Of a stretch of 64,000 nucleotides of DNA, positions 34,286-44,958 are shown piece by piece. The position numbers and the translations under genes were made by a program. The DNA lies in assembly GCA_021793235.1 (NCBI GenBank), contig JAJYTD010000001.1, forward strand, positions 434,001 to 498,000, given 5' to 3'. Every line of letters starts with the position of its first letter. Positions within the stretch are counted from its first letter, which is position 1. The stretch is from Actinomycetes bacterium (GTDB lineage: Bacteria; Actinomycetota; Actinomycetes; Streptosporangiales; Streptosporangiaceae). The notes beneath the pieces are model-generated. The model did not search any database, was not told where the DNA came from, and saw nothing but the letters and a program-made list of their open reading frames with translations.

Positions 34286-34322
34286 GACGGTGCCGGTCCC
34301 GCCAAGCGGGGCCGGTGCCGTC
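34286..34322 (+). terminator. yajC terminator
   Basis: A 17-bp stem (34286-34302 with 34306-34322, three G-U wobbles) with a tight 3-base loop lies 22 bases after the yajC stop. It occupies the place where secD begins in most actinomycetes. Confidence 0.75.
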
Positions 34323-34374
34323 GTGTTCTGTCCGCACACCGATGGGGCGGGAGACGACGAAGGCGAGAGGACGC

Positions 34375-34905
34375 ATGCCCGCAGATCTGTCCGAAATCAT
34401 CAAAGCGGGTGTCCGCGACATCCCCGACTTCCCTGAACCGGGGGTGCTGTTCAAGGACATCACCCCCCTGCTGAGCACGCCGGGGTCGCTGCAGGCGGCC
34501 GTCGGTGCCATCGCCGGGCACTACGGCCGCGGCGCCATTGACAGCGTCGCCGGATTGGAAGCCCGGGGGTTCATCCTCGCCGCCCCGGTCGCGCTGGAGC
34601 TCGGCGCCGGTTTCGTGCCGATCCGCAAAGAAGGGAAACTACCCGCGCGCACCCTCCGCGAGTCCTATGATCTGGAGTACGGCACAGCAGCGGTCGAAAT
34701 GCACGCCGACGCCATCACCCCGGGCAGCCGTGTGCTCATCGTCGATGACGTCCTTGCCACCGGAGGCACTGGACGGGCCGCGGTGGAACTGGTTCGCAGG
34801 GCGGGTGGTACCGTCGTTGGATTCTCGGTCCTCATGGAGCTCGCTTTCCTCCGAGGCCGCGAGAAACTGAGCGACGTGGAATTGCACACCCTCACCGTGG
34901 TCTGA
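34375..34905 (+). CDS. apt: Adenine phosphoribosyltransferase
   Basis: The product is 176 residues. It salvages adenine with PRPP to form AMP. The PRPP motif [13 protein letters not shown] lies near residue 122. The [11 protein letters not shown] segment is diagnostic. I start at ATG 34375 (AGAGGA upstream); an in-frame ATG at 34342 would add 11 residues. It precedes relA, the usual actinobacterial order, linking purine salvage with the stringent response. Confidence 0.95.
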   Translation: MPADLSEIIKAGVRDIPDFPEPGVLFKDITPLLSTPGSLQAAVGAIAGHYGRGAIDSVAGLEARGFILAAPVALELGAGFVPIRKEGKLPARTLRESYDLEYGTAAVEMHADAITPGSRVLIVDDVLATGGTGRAAVELVRRAGGTVVGFSVLMELAFLRGREKLSDVELHTLTVV

Positions 34906-35111
34906 GCCACACCGGACACAGGCGTCCCCGTGGCGGCCTACCCTGCGTTCTGACGTGCGAGACGTCTCGTACCGGAACCGGACTCGCGGGCATAACCAAG
35001 CTGCGGTACCGCGTTGCTACAGGTGAGTCGATCGTTCACGATGCAGACGCCGGACCGGTGGGCATGGACGGCAACGTCCCGGCGCCGGGACGGGCCGCGG
35101 GAGGGATGTCC

Positions 35112-37550
35112 ATGCACGGCGAAGCGATTTCCGCCGAAGCGGTATCTGCGCTGGAGGAGCGATCCCAAAGATCAGCAGAGTGTCGGGAGGGCGTCGCACA
35201 ACCCGCGGCGCCCCTCATCCCAGCAGACGCCGGCGCCCGGGCCGCACCACCGGGTGGGGACCCCCGAACCCGGCCCGCCTCCGCCACTCGGCCCAGCCCG
35301 TCCTCTACCGTGCGAGTACGCCGCAGACTCGCGCGTCTCGGCGCCCAGCGGGGGGTGACCATGAATCCGGTTCTTGAACCACTGATCAAGACCGTTCGAG
35401 CGACCCATCCCAAGGTCGACGTGCGACTCATCGAGCGCGCCTACGAGGTTGCCGCCCACCACCACCGGGACCAGAAGCGCAAGAGCGGCGACCCCTACAT
35501 CACCCACCCCCTGGCCGTCGCCACCATCCTGGCCGAGCTGGGCATGCAGGAACCCACCCTGGCCGCCGCCCTGCTGCACGACACGGTCGAGGACACCGAC
35601 TACACGCTGGACCAGTTGCGCGCGGACTTCAGCGACGAGATCGCCGAACTGGTCGACGGAGTCACCAAACTCGACAAGGTCAAGTACGGCGAAGCCACCC
35701 AGGCCGAAACCGTGCGCAAGATGGTCGTCGCGATGTCCCGCGACATCAAGGTCCTGGTCATCAAGCTCTGCGACCGGCTGCACAACATGCGCACCCTGCG
35801 CTACCTGCCGCAGCACAAACGCGAGAAGAAAGCCCGGGAGACCCTGGAGATCTTCGCCCCCCTGGCCCACCGGCTGGGCATGAACACCATCAAGTGGGAG
35901 CTTGAGGACCTCGCGTTCGCCACGATGTACCCCAAGCGGTTCGATGAGATCGCCCGGCTGGTCTCCGAGCGCGCCCCCCGGCGCGACGTCTACCTGCAGG
36001 ACGTGATCGAAGCGGTCTCCGCCGATCTGCGCGAGGCCAAGATCAAAGCCACGGTACGCGGCCGACCCAAGCACTACTACTCGATCTACCAGAAGATGAT
36101 CGCCCGCAACTGCGGCTTCGACGAGATCTATGATCTCGTGGCGGTGCGGGTCCTCGTCGACAGCGTCCGCGACTGCTACGCGGCGCTGGGCACCATACAC
36201 GCGCGGTGGAATCCGGTGCCGGGACGGTTCAAAGACTACATCGCGATGCCGAAGTTCAACATGTACCAGTCGCTGCACACGACGGTCATCGGTCCCTCCG
36301 GCAACCCGGTCGAACTGCAGATCCGCACGCGCGCCATGCACCGCCGCGCAGAGTACGGCATCGCGGCGCACTGGAAGTACAAGGAAGACCGCAACAACGG
36401 CGGTAAAGAGCGCGGCAGGAACGACAACGGCAGGTCCAAGGGCGCCGGCGACATGGCGTGGCTGCGCCAACTGATCGACTGGCAGCAGGAGACCAAGGAC
36501 CCGGGCGAGTTCCTGGAGTCGCTCCGGTTCGACCTGTCGGTGCAGGAGGTCTTCGTCTTCACCCCGCAGGGCGATGTGATCTCGCTGCCGCAGGGCGCCA
36601 CCGCGGTCGACTTCGCCTACGCGGTGCACACCGAGGTCGGGCACCGCACAGTGGGCGCCCGCGTCAACGGCCGCCTCGTCGCGCTGGAGAGCGAGCTGCA
36701 CAACGGCGAGACGGTGGAGATCCTCACCTCCAAAGCCCCTGATGCCGGGCCCAGCCGCGACTGGCTGAACTTCGTCAAGAGCGCGCGGGCGCGCAACAAG
36801 ATCCGCCACTGGTTCACCAAGGAGCGCCGCGAGGCGGCGATCGAGCAGGGCAAGGATTCCATCGCCCGGGTCATGCGCAAACAGGAGATGCCGATCAAGC
36901 GGCTCTTCAGCAGTGAGGCGCTGATCGCCCTGGCGCGCGACCTGCGCTACAGCGACGTCGACGCGCTCTATGCCGCCGTCGGCGAAAGGCACATCAGTGC
37001 CCAGAACGTCGTGCAGAAGCTGGTGGACTCCCTCGGCGGTATCGAGAGCGCCGAGGAGGACCTCGCCGAATCGTCGCTGCCCACCCGGACGCGGCAGCGC
37101 CCCGTCAGCAACCCCGGGGTCGTCGTCGAGGGCGACGCCGACGTGTGGGCGCGGCTGTCGAAATGCTGCAAGCCGGTTCCGGGCGACTCCATCATCGGGT
37201 TCGTGACCCGCGGCAACGGCGTTTCGGTGCACCGCGCCGACTGCGTGAACACGCGGGCACTGGCCCCCGAACGCATGGTGCGGGTGGAATGGCAACCCAC
37301 TGAGGACTCGATGTTCCTGGTGGCGCTGCAGATAGAGGCACTGGATCGGTCGCGGCTGCTGTCCGACATCACCCGGGTGCTGTCCGACCAGCACGTCAAT
37401 ATCCTATCGGCGACCGTGCAGACCAGCCGCGACCGCGTGGCGCTGAGCCGGTTCACGTTCGAGATGGCCGATCCCACCCACCTGGGCGATGTGCTCAAGG
37501 CGGTCCGGGGTGTGGACGGCGTCTACGACGTCTACCGGTTGAAGAACTGA
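35112..37550 (+). CDS. relA: Bifunctional (p)ppGpp synthetase/hydrolase
   Basis: The product is 812 residues from ATG 35112, which has GGGAGGG 6 bases upstream; ATG 35064 and GTG 35058 are alternatives because the N-terminal ~85 residues are disordered and not conserved. Domains in order are an HD hydrolase with His-Asp-Thr-Val-Glu-Asp, a synthetase with [11 protein letters not shown], a TGS domain, a zinc-finger-like Cys-Cys-Lys-Pro segment and a C-terminal ACT domain. The intact HD motif predicts that it both makes and degrades the alarmone. It is the master stringent-response enzyme and senses uncharged tRNA on ribosomes. Confidence 0.95.
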   Translation: MHGEAISAEAVSALEERSQRSAECREGVAQPAAPLIPADAGARAAPPGGDPRTRPASATRPSPSSTVRVRRRLARLGAQRGVTMNPVLEPLIKTVRATHPKVDVRLIERAYEVAAHHHRDQKRKSGDPYITHPLAVATILAELGMQEPTLAAALLHDTVEDTDYTLDQLRADFSDEIAELVDGVTKLDKVKYGEATQAETVRKMVVAMSRDIKVLVIKLCDRLHNMRTLRYLPQHKREKKARETLEIFAPLAHRLGMNTIKWELEDLAFATMYPKRFDEIARLVSERAPRRDVYLQDVIEAVSADLREAKIKATVRGRPKHYYSIYQKMIARNCGFDEIYDLVAVRVLVDSVRDCYAALGTIHARWNPVPGRFKDYIAMPKFNMYQSLHTTVIGPSGNPVELQIRTRAMHRRAEYGIAAHWKYKEDRNNGGKERGRNDNGRSKGAGDMAWLRQLIDWQQETKDPGEFLESLRFDLSVQEVFVFTPQGDVISLPQGATAVDFAYAVHTEVGHRTVGARVNGRLVALESELHNGETVEILTSKAPDAGPSRDWLNFVKSARARNKIRHWFTKERREAAIEQGKDSIARVMRKQEMPIKRLFSSEALIALARDLRYSDVDALYAAVGERHISAQNVVQKLVDSLGGIESAEEDLAESSLPTRTRQRPVSNPGVVVEGDADVWARLSKCCKPVPGDSIIGFVTRGNGVSVHRADCVNTRALAPERMVRVEWQPTEDSMFLVALQIEALDRSRLLSDITRVLSDQHVNILSATVQTSRDRVALSRFTFEMADPTHLGDVLKAVRGVDGVYDVYRLKN

Positions 37551-37606
37551 GGTCTTGCGGCGTTTCGCGCATGCCGGACTCCCGTTGGTATGGCGAGAAT
37601 GCCCTC

Positions 37607-37942
37607 ATGAAGAAGTTCTCGCTGGACGCCCTCGCCCGAACCCATCTGGAGCGCGCTGAGGAGGCATCGTCCGGCCGCAGCGCCGGAACCGTCTTCGGCG
37701 GCCACGAGCACACCCTCCGCCAGACCATGGTCGCGTTGACAGCCGGAAACTCGCTGGGACTGCACCCCAACCCCGGTGAAGCCACCGTTCTGGTCCTGCG
37801 CGGCCGGGTGCGGATGAAGGCCGGAGCCGACACATGGGACGGCCGGTCCAACGACCTTCTGGTCGTCCCCGATCGAGAACATGATCTGGAGGCGCTGGAG
37901 GACTCCGTCGTCATCTTGACGGTGGTGATGCATAAAGACTGA
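37607..37942 (+). CDS. Small cupin protein
   Basis: The product is 111 residues with one cupin fold: Leu-Gly-Leu-His-Pro-Asn-Pro-Gly-Glu-Ala-Thr-Val (motif 1, with the metal-type His and Glu) and Leu-Leu-Val-Val-Pro-Asp-Arg-Glu-His-Asp-Leu (motif 2, with His). It may bind a metal. I start at ATG 37607 (Met-Lys-Lys); an in-frame ATG at 37571 would add 12 residues. It lies 56 bases after relA and ends at a hairpin shared with the convergent DUF349 gene. The substrate is unknown. Confidence 0.8.
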   Translation: MKKFSLDALARTHLERAEEASSGRSAGTVFGGHEHTLRQTMVALTAGNSLGLHPNPGEATVLVLRGRVRMKAGADTWDGRSNDLLVVPDREHDLEALEDSVVILTVVMHKD

Positions 37943-37968
37943 CCGGCACCGGTCAGGTGCCGGTCAGT
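37938..37968. terminator. Bidirectional terminator, cupin gene and DUF349 gene
   Basis: A perfect 13-bp stem (37938-37950 with 37956-37968) and 5-base loop overlap the cupin stop codon and lie 5 bases beyond the stop of the convergent DUF349 gene. Confidence 0.75.
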
Positions 37969-37973
37969 TCCGC

Positions 37974-39224
37974 TCAGCTCATTTCGTTGCGCGCCTTCTC
38001 CGCTTCGTCCAGCCAGGACCGCCGGGCCGCGAGCGCGGCCTCGGTTTCACGCGCCTTGCGGTCGTTGCCGGCGGCGCGGGCCTTCTCCAGGTCGGTCTCC
38101 AACTGGTCGATGGAGCTGCGCAGCTGGGCGACCGCGGCTTCGGCACGGGCCCGCGCCTCGGGGTTGGTGCGCTGCCATTCCTGGTCCTCGGCCCGGCGGA
38201 CGCTCTCCTCGATCTTGCGGAAGGCTCCCTCAAGACGGTCCCGCGCGTCCCGGGGCAGCGGGCCGGCCTCTTCCCACGCCTCCTGGAAGTCGCGCAGCCG
38301 GGCACGGGCGGCGCGAGGGTCCTTGATCTCTGCGAACTCCCTGCGGGCCTCCTCCAGGATCTGCTCCTTGGCCTCCGCGTTCACCTGGAGTTCGGCGTCG
38401 CGCTCGGCGAATACGGCATTGCGCGCCTGGAAGAAGTGGTCCTGGGCCGCCTTGAAGCGTGCCCACAGCCGGTCCTCACTGGCACGGTCGGCGCGGCCGC
38501 TGGCCTTCCACTGCTGCATGAGGTCGCGGTAGCGCCTGGACGTGGGACCCCAATCAGTGGAGTCGGAGAGGGCCTCGGCTTCGGCGACGATCTGCTCCTT
38601 GGCCTCCCGCACCTGCTCGCGCTGCTGGTCCAGCTCGGCGAAGTAGGCCTTGCGGCGCTTGGAGAAGGCGTTGCGCGCCGCCGACATGCGCTTCCACAGT
38701 GCCTGCTCGGTCGGGCGGTCGGCGCGCGGAGCGGCCTTCCACTCGTCGATGAGCTGGCGCATGCGCTCACCGCCGGACTTCCAGTGCGTGGTCTCCTCGG
38801 CGACCCGCTCGGCTTCGGCGACGATCCGCTCCTTGATGTCGCGGGCCTCGTGGCGGGCCTGCTCCTGGGCCTGCTTCTGCTCGACCTTGCGCTCTTCGGC
38901 CCGTTCGGCGAGCATGCCCAGTCGGCGCGCGAGCGCGTCGAGATCGCCCACCGCATGGGCCTCCCGCACGGCCGCGCGCAGTTTGTCCACGCTGGCCAGC
39001 GCTTGGGAGGCGGAGAGGTCGGTGGTCGTGAGCCGCTTCTCCAGCAGCTCCACCTCGGTCACCAGGGCGTCGTACTTGCGGCGGAAGAACGCGAGTGCTT
39101 CCTCGGGAGCGCCTGCCTGCCACGATCCGACGACCCGCTCGCCCTCGCTCGTGCGCACGTAGACCGTGCCGTCGTCGTCTACGCGGCCCCAGGGGTCCGT
39201 GGTCACCGTGTCCTCCAGTGTCAT
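37974..39224 (-). CDS. DUF349 repeat protein
   Basis: The product is 416 residues, almost wholly alpha-helical and charged. An N-terminal segment with Asp-Pro-Trp-Gly-Arg-Val-Asp-Asp-Asp-Gly-Thr-Val-Tyr-Val-Arg is followed by several copies of the DUF349 unit. Each contains a Trp-x2-x-Gly or Lys-Ala-x-Gly-Arg-Ala-Asp-Arg turn and a Leu-Trp-x-Arg/Lys-Phe/Met core. Coiled-coil structure is likely. The start ATG (complement of 39222-39224) is by homology, since its ribosome-binding site is weak. It keeps the actinobacterial position downstream of relA. Function is unknown. Confidence 0.85.
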   Translation of the reverse strand: MTLEDTVTTDPWGRVDDDGTVYVRTSEGERVVGSWQAGAPEEALAFFRRKYDALVTEVELLEKRLTTTDLSASQALASVDKLRAAVREAHAVGDLDALARRLGMLAERAEERKVEQKQAQEQARHEARDIKERIVAEAERVAEETTHWKSGGERMRQLIDEWKAAPRADRPTEQALWKRMSAARNAFSKRRKAYFAELDQQREQVREAKEQIVAEAEALSDSTDWGPTSRRYRDLMQQWKASGRADRASEDRLWARFKAAQDHFFQARNAVFAERDAELQVNAEAKEQILEEARREFAEIKDPRAARARLRDFQEAWEEAGPLPRDARDRLEGAFRKIEESVRRAEDQEWQRTNPEARARAEAAVAQLRSSIDQLETDLEKARAAGNDRKARETEAALAARRSWLDEAEKARNEMS

Positions 39225-39298
39225 GAGCCCGACATCGGTTGCCGGGGCCGGATCGTCTGGCAGTGCCCACCGGCCGCGTGGGAACTGCCTGACTATGC

Positions 39299-39328
39299 AC
39301 GATATCCGCATATTCCACCGGATATCGT
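39299..39328. promoter_or_regulatory. Inverted repeat in the DUF349-MBL divergent region
   Basis: Perfect 9-bp arms ACGATATCC (39299-39307) and GGATATCGT (39320-39328) are 12 bases apart, in a relatively A/T-rich patch 75 bases upstream of the DUF349 start. Related GCATATC and TATCGCATATC sequences follow near 39347-39358. The rest of the gap 39225-39614 shows no gene. The spacing suits a dimeric regulator. Confidence 0.45.
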
Positions 39329-39614
39329 CGTGTTCTTCCTACTGTTATCGCATATCAGCGGCCATGGCCGCAGAGCCGAGGATCGATCCAGGGCCGAGTG
39401 CGACGTCGACCAATATGACACTGACAGGCCGTTTGGCAAAGAGCCGTCGACCGCGCGGTGATCGAATGGTGATGAAGAGGGGACCGGCAGGTCGGCCGGA
39501 CAGCCGAAACCAGGTCGCCGCGCATGCCCGGCCTCGGTAGGCTCGTATGTGTCACCGGACCGGTGCCGCACCGCCCGGTCCCGCACCCCATACGCATCGA
39601 GGTCGACGTTCACC

Positions 39615-40298
39615 GTGCTCATCACCGCCTTCCCCGCCGGACCGCTCGCCGCGAACTGCTACGTGGCCGCTTTGGACGCCGGTGCGGAGTGCGTGGTCGT
39701 CGATCCCGGCCAGGACGCCGCCGAAGGACTGGCCGAGCTGCTGGACAAGCACGGGCTGACTCCCGCTGCGGTGCTGCTCACCCACGGGCACTTCGACCAC
39801 GTGTGGTCGGCCGCGGAGGTGGGAGCGACCTACGGGGTGCCCGTGTGCATCCACCCCGACGACCGAGCGCTGCTCACCGACCCCGCCAAGGGGCTGGATC
39901 CCGGGCTCGCGGCCCAGCTCACCGCGCTGTTCGGTGATGCCGAGATGACCGAACCCGACGACATCGTCGAACTCGGCGACGGCCAGCGGCTTGACTTCGC
40001 CGGCCTGCCGATCACCGTCCACCACGCGCCCGGGCACACGCCCGGCTCGGTGGCCTACGCGCTGCCCGCCGCCCAGGACCGCCCCGAGGTGCTGTTCACC
40101 GGCGATCTGCTGTTCGCCGGGTCGATCGGACGCACCGACTTCCCCGGTGGCGACCATTCCGCCATCCTGCGCAGCCTGGACCGCGTCTGCTTGGGCCGGG
40201 CCGACGACACGGCGGTCCTGCCCGGCCACGGCCCCCAGACCACCATCGGACGCGAGCGCGCCACCAACCCGTTCCTGCACGAGATCACCGGCCGCTAG
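39615..40298 (+). CDS. MBL-fold metallo-hydrolase, glyoxalase II-like
   Basis: The product is 227 residues. The zinc motif Thr-His-Gly-His-Phe-Asp-His lies at residues ~58-64, with further ligands in Ala-Pro-Gly-His-Thr-Pro-Gly, Phe-Thr-Gly-Asp-Leu-Leu and Leu-Pro-Gly-His-Gly. It is a hydroxyacylglutathione-hydrolase-like enzyme. In actinomycetes glutathione is absent, so mycothiol esters or another thioester are likely substrates. I use GTG 39615 by homology; the ribosome-binding site is distant. hisS normally follows this gene but here aspS does. Confidence 0.88.
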   Translation: MLITAFPAGPLAANCYVAALDAGAECVVVDPGQDAAEGLAELLDKHGLTPAAVLLTHGHFDHVWSAAEVGATYGVPVCIHPDDRALLTDPAKGLDPGLAAQLTALFGDAEMTEPDDIVELGDGQRLDFAGLPITVHHAPGHTPGSVAYALPAAQDRPEVLFTGDLLFAGSIGRTDFPGGDHSAILRSLDRVCLGRADDTAVLPGHGPQTTIGRERATNPFLHEITGR

Positions 40299-40468
40299 CC
40301 GAGATCCACCACGGCACCCGTGAGAAACGATGACGACTCCGTACCCGGCTACGGCCCTCTGCGCCTGCGGCTGCCGAGATAGCGGCACCGGTTCCGCGAC
40401 GGCGGGACCGGACCTTCGCCTGTGTCCGGCAAGATGAGTAGGTACAGAAACGTCGAAGGAGAACCCCG

Positions 40469-42208
<1,740 letters not shown>

Positions 42209-42215
42209 CGCGCCG

Positions 42216-42256
42216 GCCGGGTGCGGTGCGGGGATTCTTGCGGCACCGCACCCGGC
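42216..42256 (+). terminator. aspS terminator
   Basis: A perfect 14-bp stem (42216-42229 with 42243-42256) with a 13-base loop starts 8 bases after the aspS stop. Confidence 0.75.
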
Positions 42257-42347
42257 GGTACCGGCAACGGGGGAACGGGAAGGCTTTTCCTCGACTGCTT
42301 TGCGCATTGGAGCGCTGTTCGGAAAGCCCTCGGAAAGGGTGCCGCCG

Positions 42348-42476
42348 CTATTTCTTGGCCGCGCCGCACCGCTGGCAGCAGATGTCTTCGCTGTCGGGGT
42401 TGCTGTGGCTGCAGAGCCTACAGGTCCAGCCGTCAACGATGGGTGATCTTCTGATCTTCCTGCCACTATGGATCAT
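42348..42476 (-). CDS. RanBP2-type zinc-ribbon microprotein, 42 residues
   Basis: This minus-strand frame starts at the ATG complementing 42474-42476, with GGGAG 5 bases upstream; an ATG four codons earlier (42488) is also in frame. A basic N-terminus is followed by Gly-Trp-Thr-Cys-Arg-Leu-Cys-Ser-His-Ser-Asn, then Cys-Cys-Gln-Arg-Cys-Gly. The spacing Trp-x-Cys-x2-Cys-x3-Asn-x(6-7)-Cys-x(2-3)-Cys matches the RanBP2-type zinc finger almost exactly. It is far below usual gene-calling length. It is convergent with aspS and divergent from the SpoIIE-type phosphatase gene. A nucleic-acid- or protein-binding role is inferred. Confidence 0.75.
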   Translation of the reverse strand: MIHSGRKIRRSPIVDGWTCRLCSHSNPDSEDICCQRCGAAKK

Positions 42477-42488
42477 TGATGCTCCCAT

Positions 42489-42882
42489 GACCGAATTTTA
42501 GTTCCGACTTTCCCGTGGGGCCATGGGCACCGGGTGGCACAGAACAGTCACAGCGGACGATTCTTCGGATGGATGATCTGTGGCATACCCTGGGAGCAGC
42601 CCTTTTGTGGCTGTGGCTTCCCGGTCACACCGGAGTAACGATTCCGCTGAACGGTGGTCAAGCCATGGCCCGAGCGGATTTCTATGTTTCTGCCACTTTT
42701 TGTGCCATTGGCATGGAATGTCTGCCGTGGGCGGAGGGGAAAAGCGGGGGTATGCGGGCGGCTGTGAACAGAACATCCTTCACCTGCCCGGACGAGCGAT
42801 CTCGTCGCTAAACTAAGGCGAACCGGATGACTACGGGGAGAGGCGCGCAAGCGCGAGTGGGCGTATCCGGGATGACACAGGG
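42489..42882. other. Intergenic region upstream of the SpoIIE-type phosphatase
   Basis: About 390 bases lie between the divergent zinc-ribbon gene and the phosphatase gene. The composition is lower in GC than coding DNA. A TAAACT -10-like hexamer occurs near 42810. No open frame with a ribosome-binding site and protein-like composition is seen. Confidence 0.4.
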
Positions 42883-44928
42883 ATGATCGATTACGTGAAC
42901 GGCATTACCGGCTCTTCTGATGGCTTCGCCGGTCCCTCAGCGGTACCCGACGGGTCCCGAGGCGACATCGGCGATCATGTCGGCACGGCGTTCGACCATG
43001 CGCCCTCCGCCATGATCACCACAGATGCAGAGGGCGGTATCCGGCTGATCAACCGTGCCTTTACCGAACTCACCGGGTACGCACACGCCGACGTCATCGG
43101 CCGCCCCTGGCCAGAGATACTGACCGCCGACGATCCGGCCGCGGGCCGATGGCTGCACCGTGCCGCGCTGGACGGCGGGCCGCTCGCACAGCACCCCCTG
43201 ACCGTGGCCGGGCGCGACCGCGAACCGCGCAACATAGCCGTCGAATCCCGGGTGCTGCCCGCGGGAGACGGTCAAGGCGGGCCAGGACTGGTGCTCCTGT
43301 TCCGCGATCCCACGCACGATGAGGAGGTCCTGCGCGGTATCACCGAGCTGCGCACCGAGAGCGCCGATACCGCCCTGTGGGTCCTCGATCTGAGCACCGG
43401 CCGCATCCGCGAGCTGTTCGGCCCTTCACCGCTGGGGCGGCTGCTCGCCGGAGACGCCCGCAACCTCGAGGAATGCCTGGCCAGGGTGCACCGCGATGAC
43501 ATCGCGCGCGTCCGCGACGCCATGGAGGCCGCCCACCAGGGACACGATTACGAACAGCGCTTCCGGGTCTTCGACCGCAACGGCGACGAGCGTTCGCTGC
43601 ACGCCCGCGCCCGCTTCATCGAGGGCGGTCGCCCCCGACTCGTCGGGGTCATCGACGATGTCACCGAGCACGTGCAGCTCATCCGCCGACTGGCCGATCG
43701 GCGTAGAATCGAGGCCGCTCAGGGCCGCCAGGTCACCGACCTGGCGGCGAAGCTCGTCTCGGCCACCACCGTCGACAAGGTCACGAGCCTGCTCACCGAG
43801 GAGTTCGTACCGATCTTCGGCGGGACCACCGCGAGCGTCCTTCTCGTCGAGGACGGCGTGCTGCGGGCCGCGCCCTCGACCATGGACAGGGCCGGCGCGA
43901 TGTCGATGATCGACGGCCACGACGCCGCCGATACCTCCTACCCGATGGGAGCGGTGGTCCAGGACCGCCAGCCCCGGTTCTTCGAGAGCCGCGCAGAACT
44001 CCTGGAGCGCTTCCCCGCGGCGGCGGAGATGCTGCACCACACCAGCGCCCAGTCCTGGGCGACCGTGCCGATCTTCGGCGACCGCCGCGTGGCGCAGGGC
44101 GTCTGGCAGGTCGCTTGGACCCAGCCGCACCACGCAACCCCCGACGAACGCGCCCTCTTCCTCACCCTCGCGGGGCTGGCCGGCCAGGCGCTGCAGCGGG
44201 TCCGTCGCCAGCAGGCGGAACTCCAATTCGTCGACGCCATGCAGCGGCGCATGCTGCCGCAGCAGATCCCCGAATTCGACGGCCTCGATACCGCGGTGCG
44301 CTATCTGCCCGCGCGTGCCGGGTGGCGGGTGTGCGGGGACTTCTACGACGTCATCCGACTGCCTGAGCGCCGGGTCGGCCTCGTCGTGGGCGATGTCCAA
44401 GGCCACGGTGTGGAGGCCGCGGCGGCCATGGGCCAGATCCGGGTGGCGTTTCGCGCCTATGCCACCAACCAGGTCGACCCCGGCGTCGTTCTGGCCGAGA
44501 CCAACCGGCTGCTCACCGAGACCGGTGAGATCGTCTTCGCCACCTGCGGCTACCTCGTCCTGGATCTCGACAGCGGAGAGATGCAGGCCGCGTGGGCCGG
44601 CCAGCCGCCCGCGATCATCGCCACATCGGGATCCTTCAGCGTGTGGGAGCCGGAGACCGGCCCGCCCGTGGGTGTCGAGGCCGACAGCAAGTACCCGGTG
44701 ACCACCCGCCGGATGCGTCCGGGCGACACCCTGCTCATGTGCTCGGACGGCCTGGTGGAGAGCGCCGGTGTCAGCATGGACGAAGGCTTGGAGCGCGTCG
44801 GTCGCGCACTGAGCGACATGGCCACCGATGTGCACGGCGCCGCCACATCCCTGGCCGACCTCGCCCCGGCCGGGCGTACCGACGACATCGCCATCCTCAT
44901 CGCCCGACTGACCCGGCCCGCTGCTTGA
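42883..44928 (+). CDS. PAS-PAS-GAF-SpoIIE (PP2C) phosphatase
   Basis: The product is 681 residues. A first PAS domain (residues ~35-145) has Phe-Asp-His-Ala-Pro-Ser-Ala-Met and Leu-Thr-Gly-Tyr. A second PAS-like domain (~160-270), a GAF domain (~285-430) and a C-terminal SpoIIE/PP2C domain (~445-680) follow. The phosphatase has Gln-Arg-Arg-Met-Leu-Pro, Val-Cys-Gly-Asp-Phe-Tyr-Asp-Val with the metal Asp, Gly-Asp-Val-Gln-Gly-His-Gly and Gly-Arg-Thr-Asp-Asp-Ile. Such proteins dephosphorylate anti-sigma-factor antagonists in streptomycetes. No anti-sigma partner is nearby. The start has only a weak ribosome-binding site; GTG 42895 is possible. Confidence 0.9.
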   Translation: MIDYVNGITGSSDGFAGPSAVPDGSRGDIGDHVGTAFDHAPSAMITTDAEGGIRLINRAFTELTGYAHADVIGRPWPEILTADDPAAGRWLHRAALDGGPLAQHPLTVAGRDREPRNIAVESRVLPAGDGQGGPGLVLLFRDPTHDEEVLRGITELRTESADTALWVLDLSTGRIRELFGPSPLGRLLAGDARNLEECLARVHRDDIARVRDAMEAAHQGHDYEQRFRVFDRNGDERSLHARARFIEGGRPRLVGVIDDVTEHVQLIRRLADRRRIEAAQGRQVTDLAAKLVSATTVDKVTSLLTEEFVPIFGGTTASVLLVEDGVLRAAPSTMDRAGAMSMIDGHDAADTSYPMGAVVQDRQPRFFESRAELLERFPAAAEMLHHTSAQSWATVPIFGDRRVAQGVWQVAWTQPHHATPDERALFLTLAGLAGQALQRVRRQQAELQFVDAMQRRMLPQQIPEFDGLDTAVRYLPARAGWRVCGDFYDVIRLPERRVGLVVGDVQGHGVEAAAAMGQIRVAFRAYATNQVDPGVVLAETNRLLTETGEIVFATCGYLVLDLDSGEMQAAWAGQPPAIIATSGSFSVWEPETGPPVGVEADSKYPVTTRRMRPGDTLLMCSDGLVESAGVSMDEGLERVGRALSDMATDVHGAATSLADLAPAGRTDDIAILIARLTRPAA

Positions 44929-44958
44929 GCACCATCGTGAAGAACTAGTCTGGACGGC

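Noticed and set aside
35172-37394. 740-codon open frame antisense to relA
   Set aside because: It is a shadow of relA, with composition mirroring the sense codons and no ribosome-binding site.
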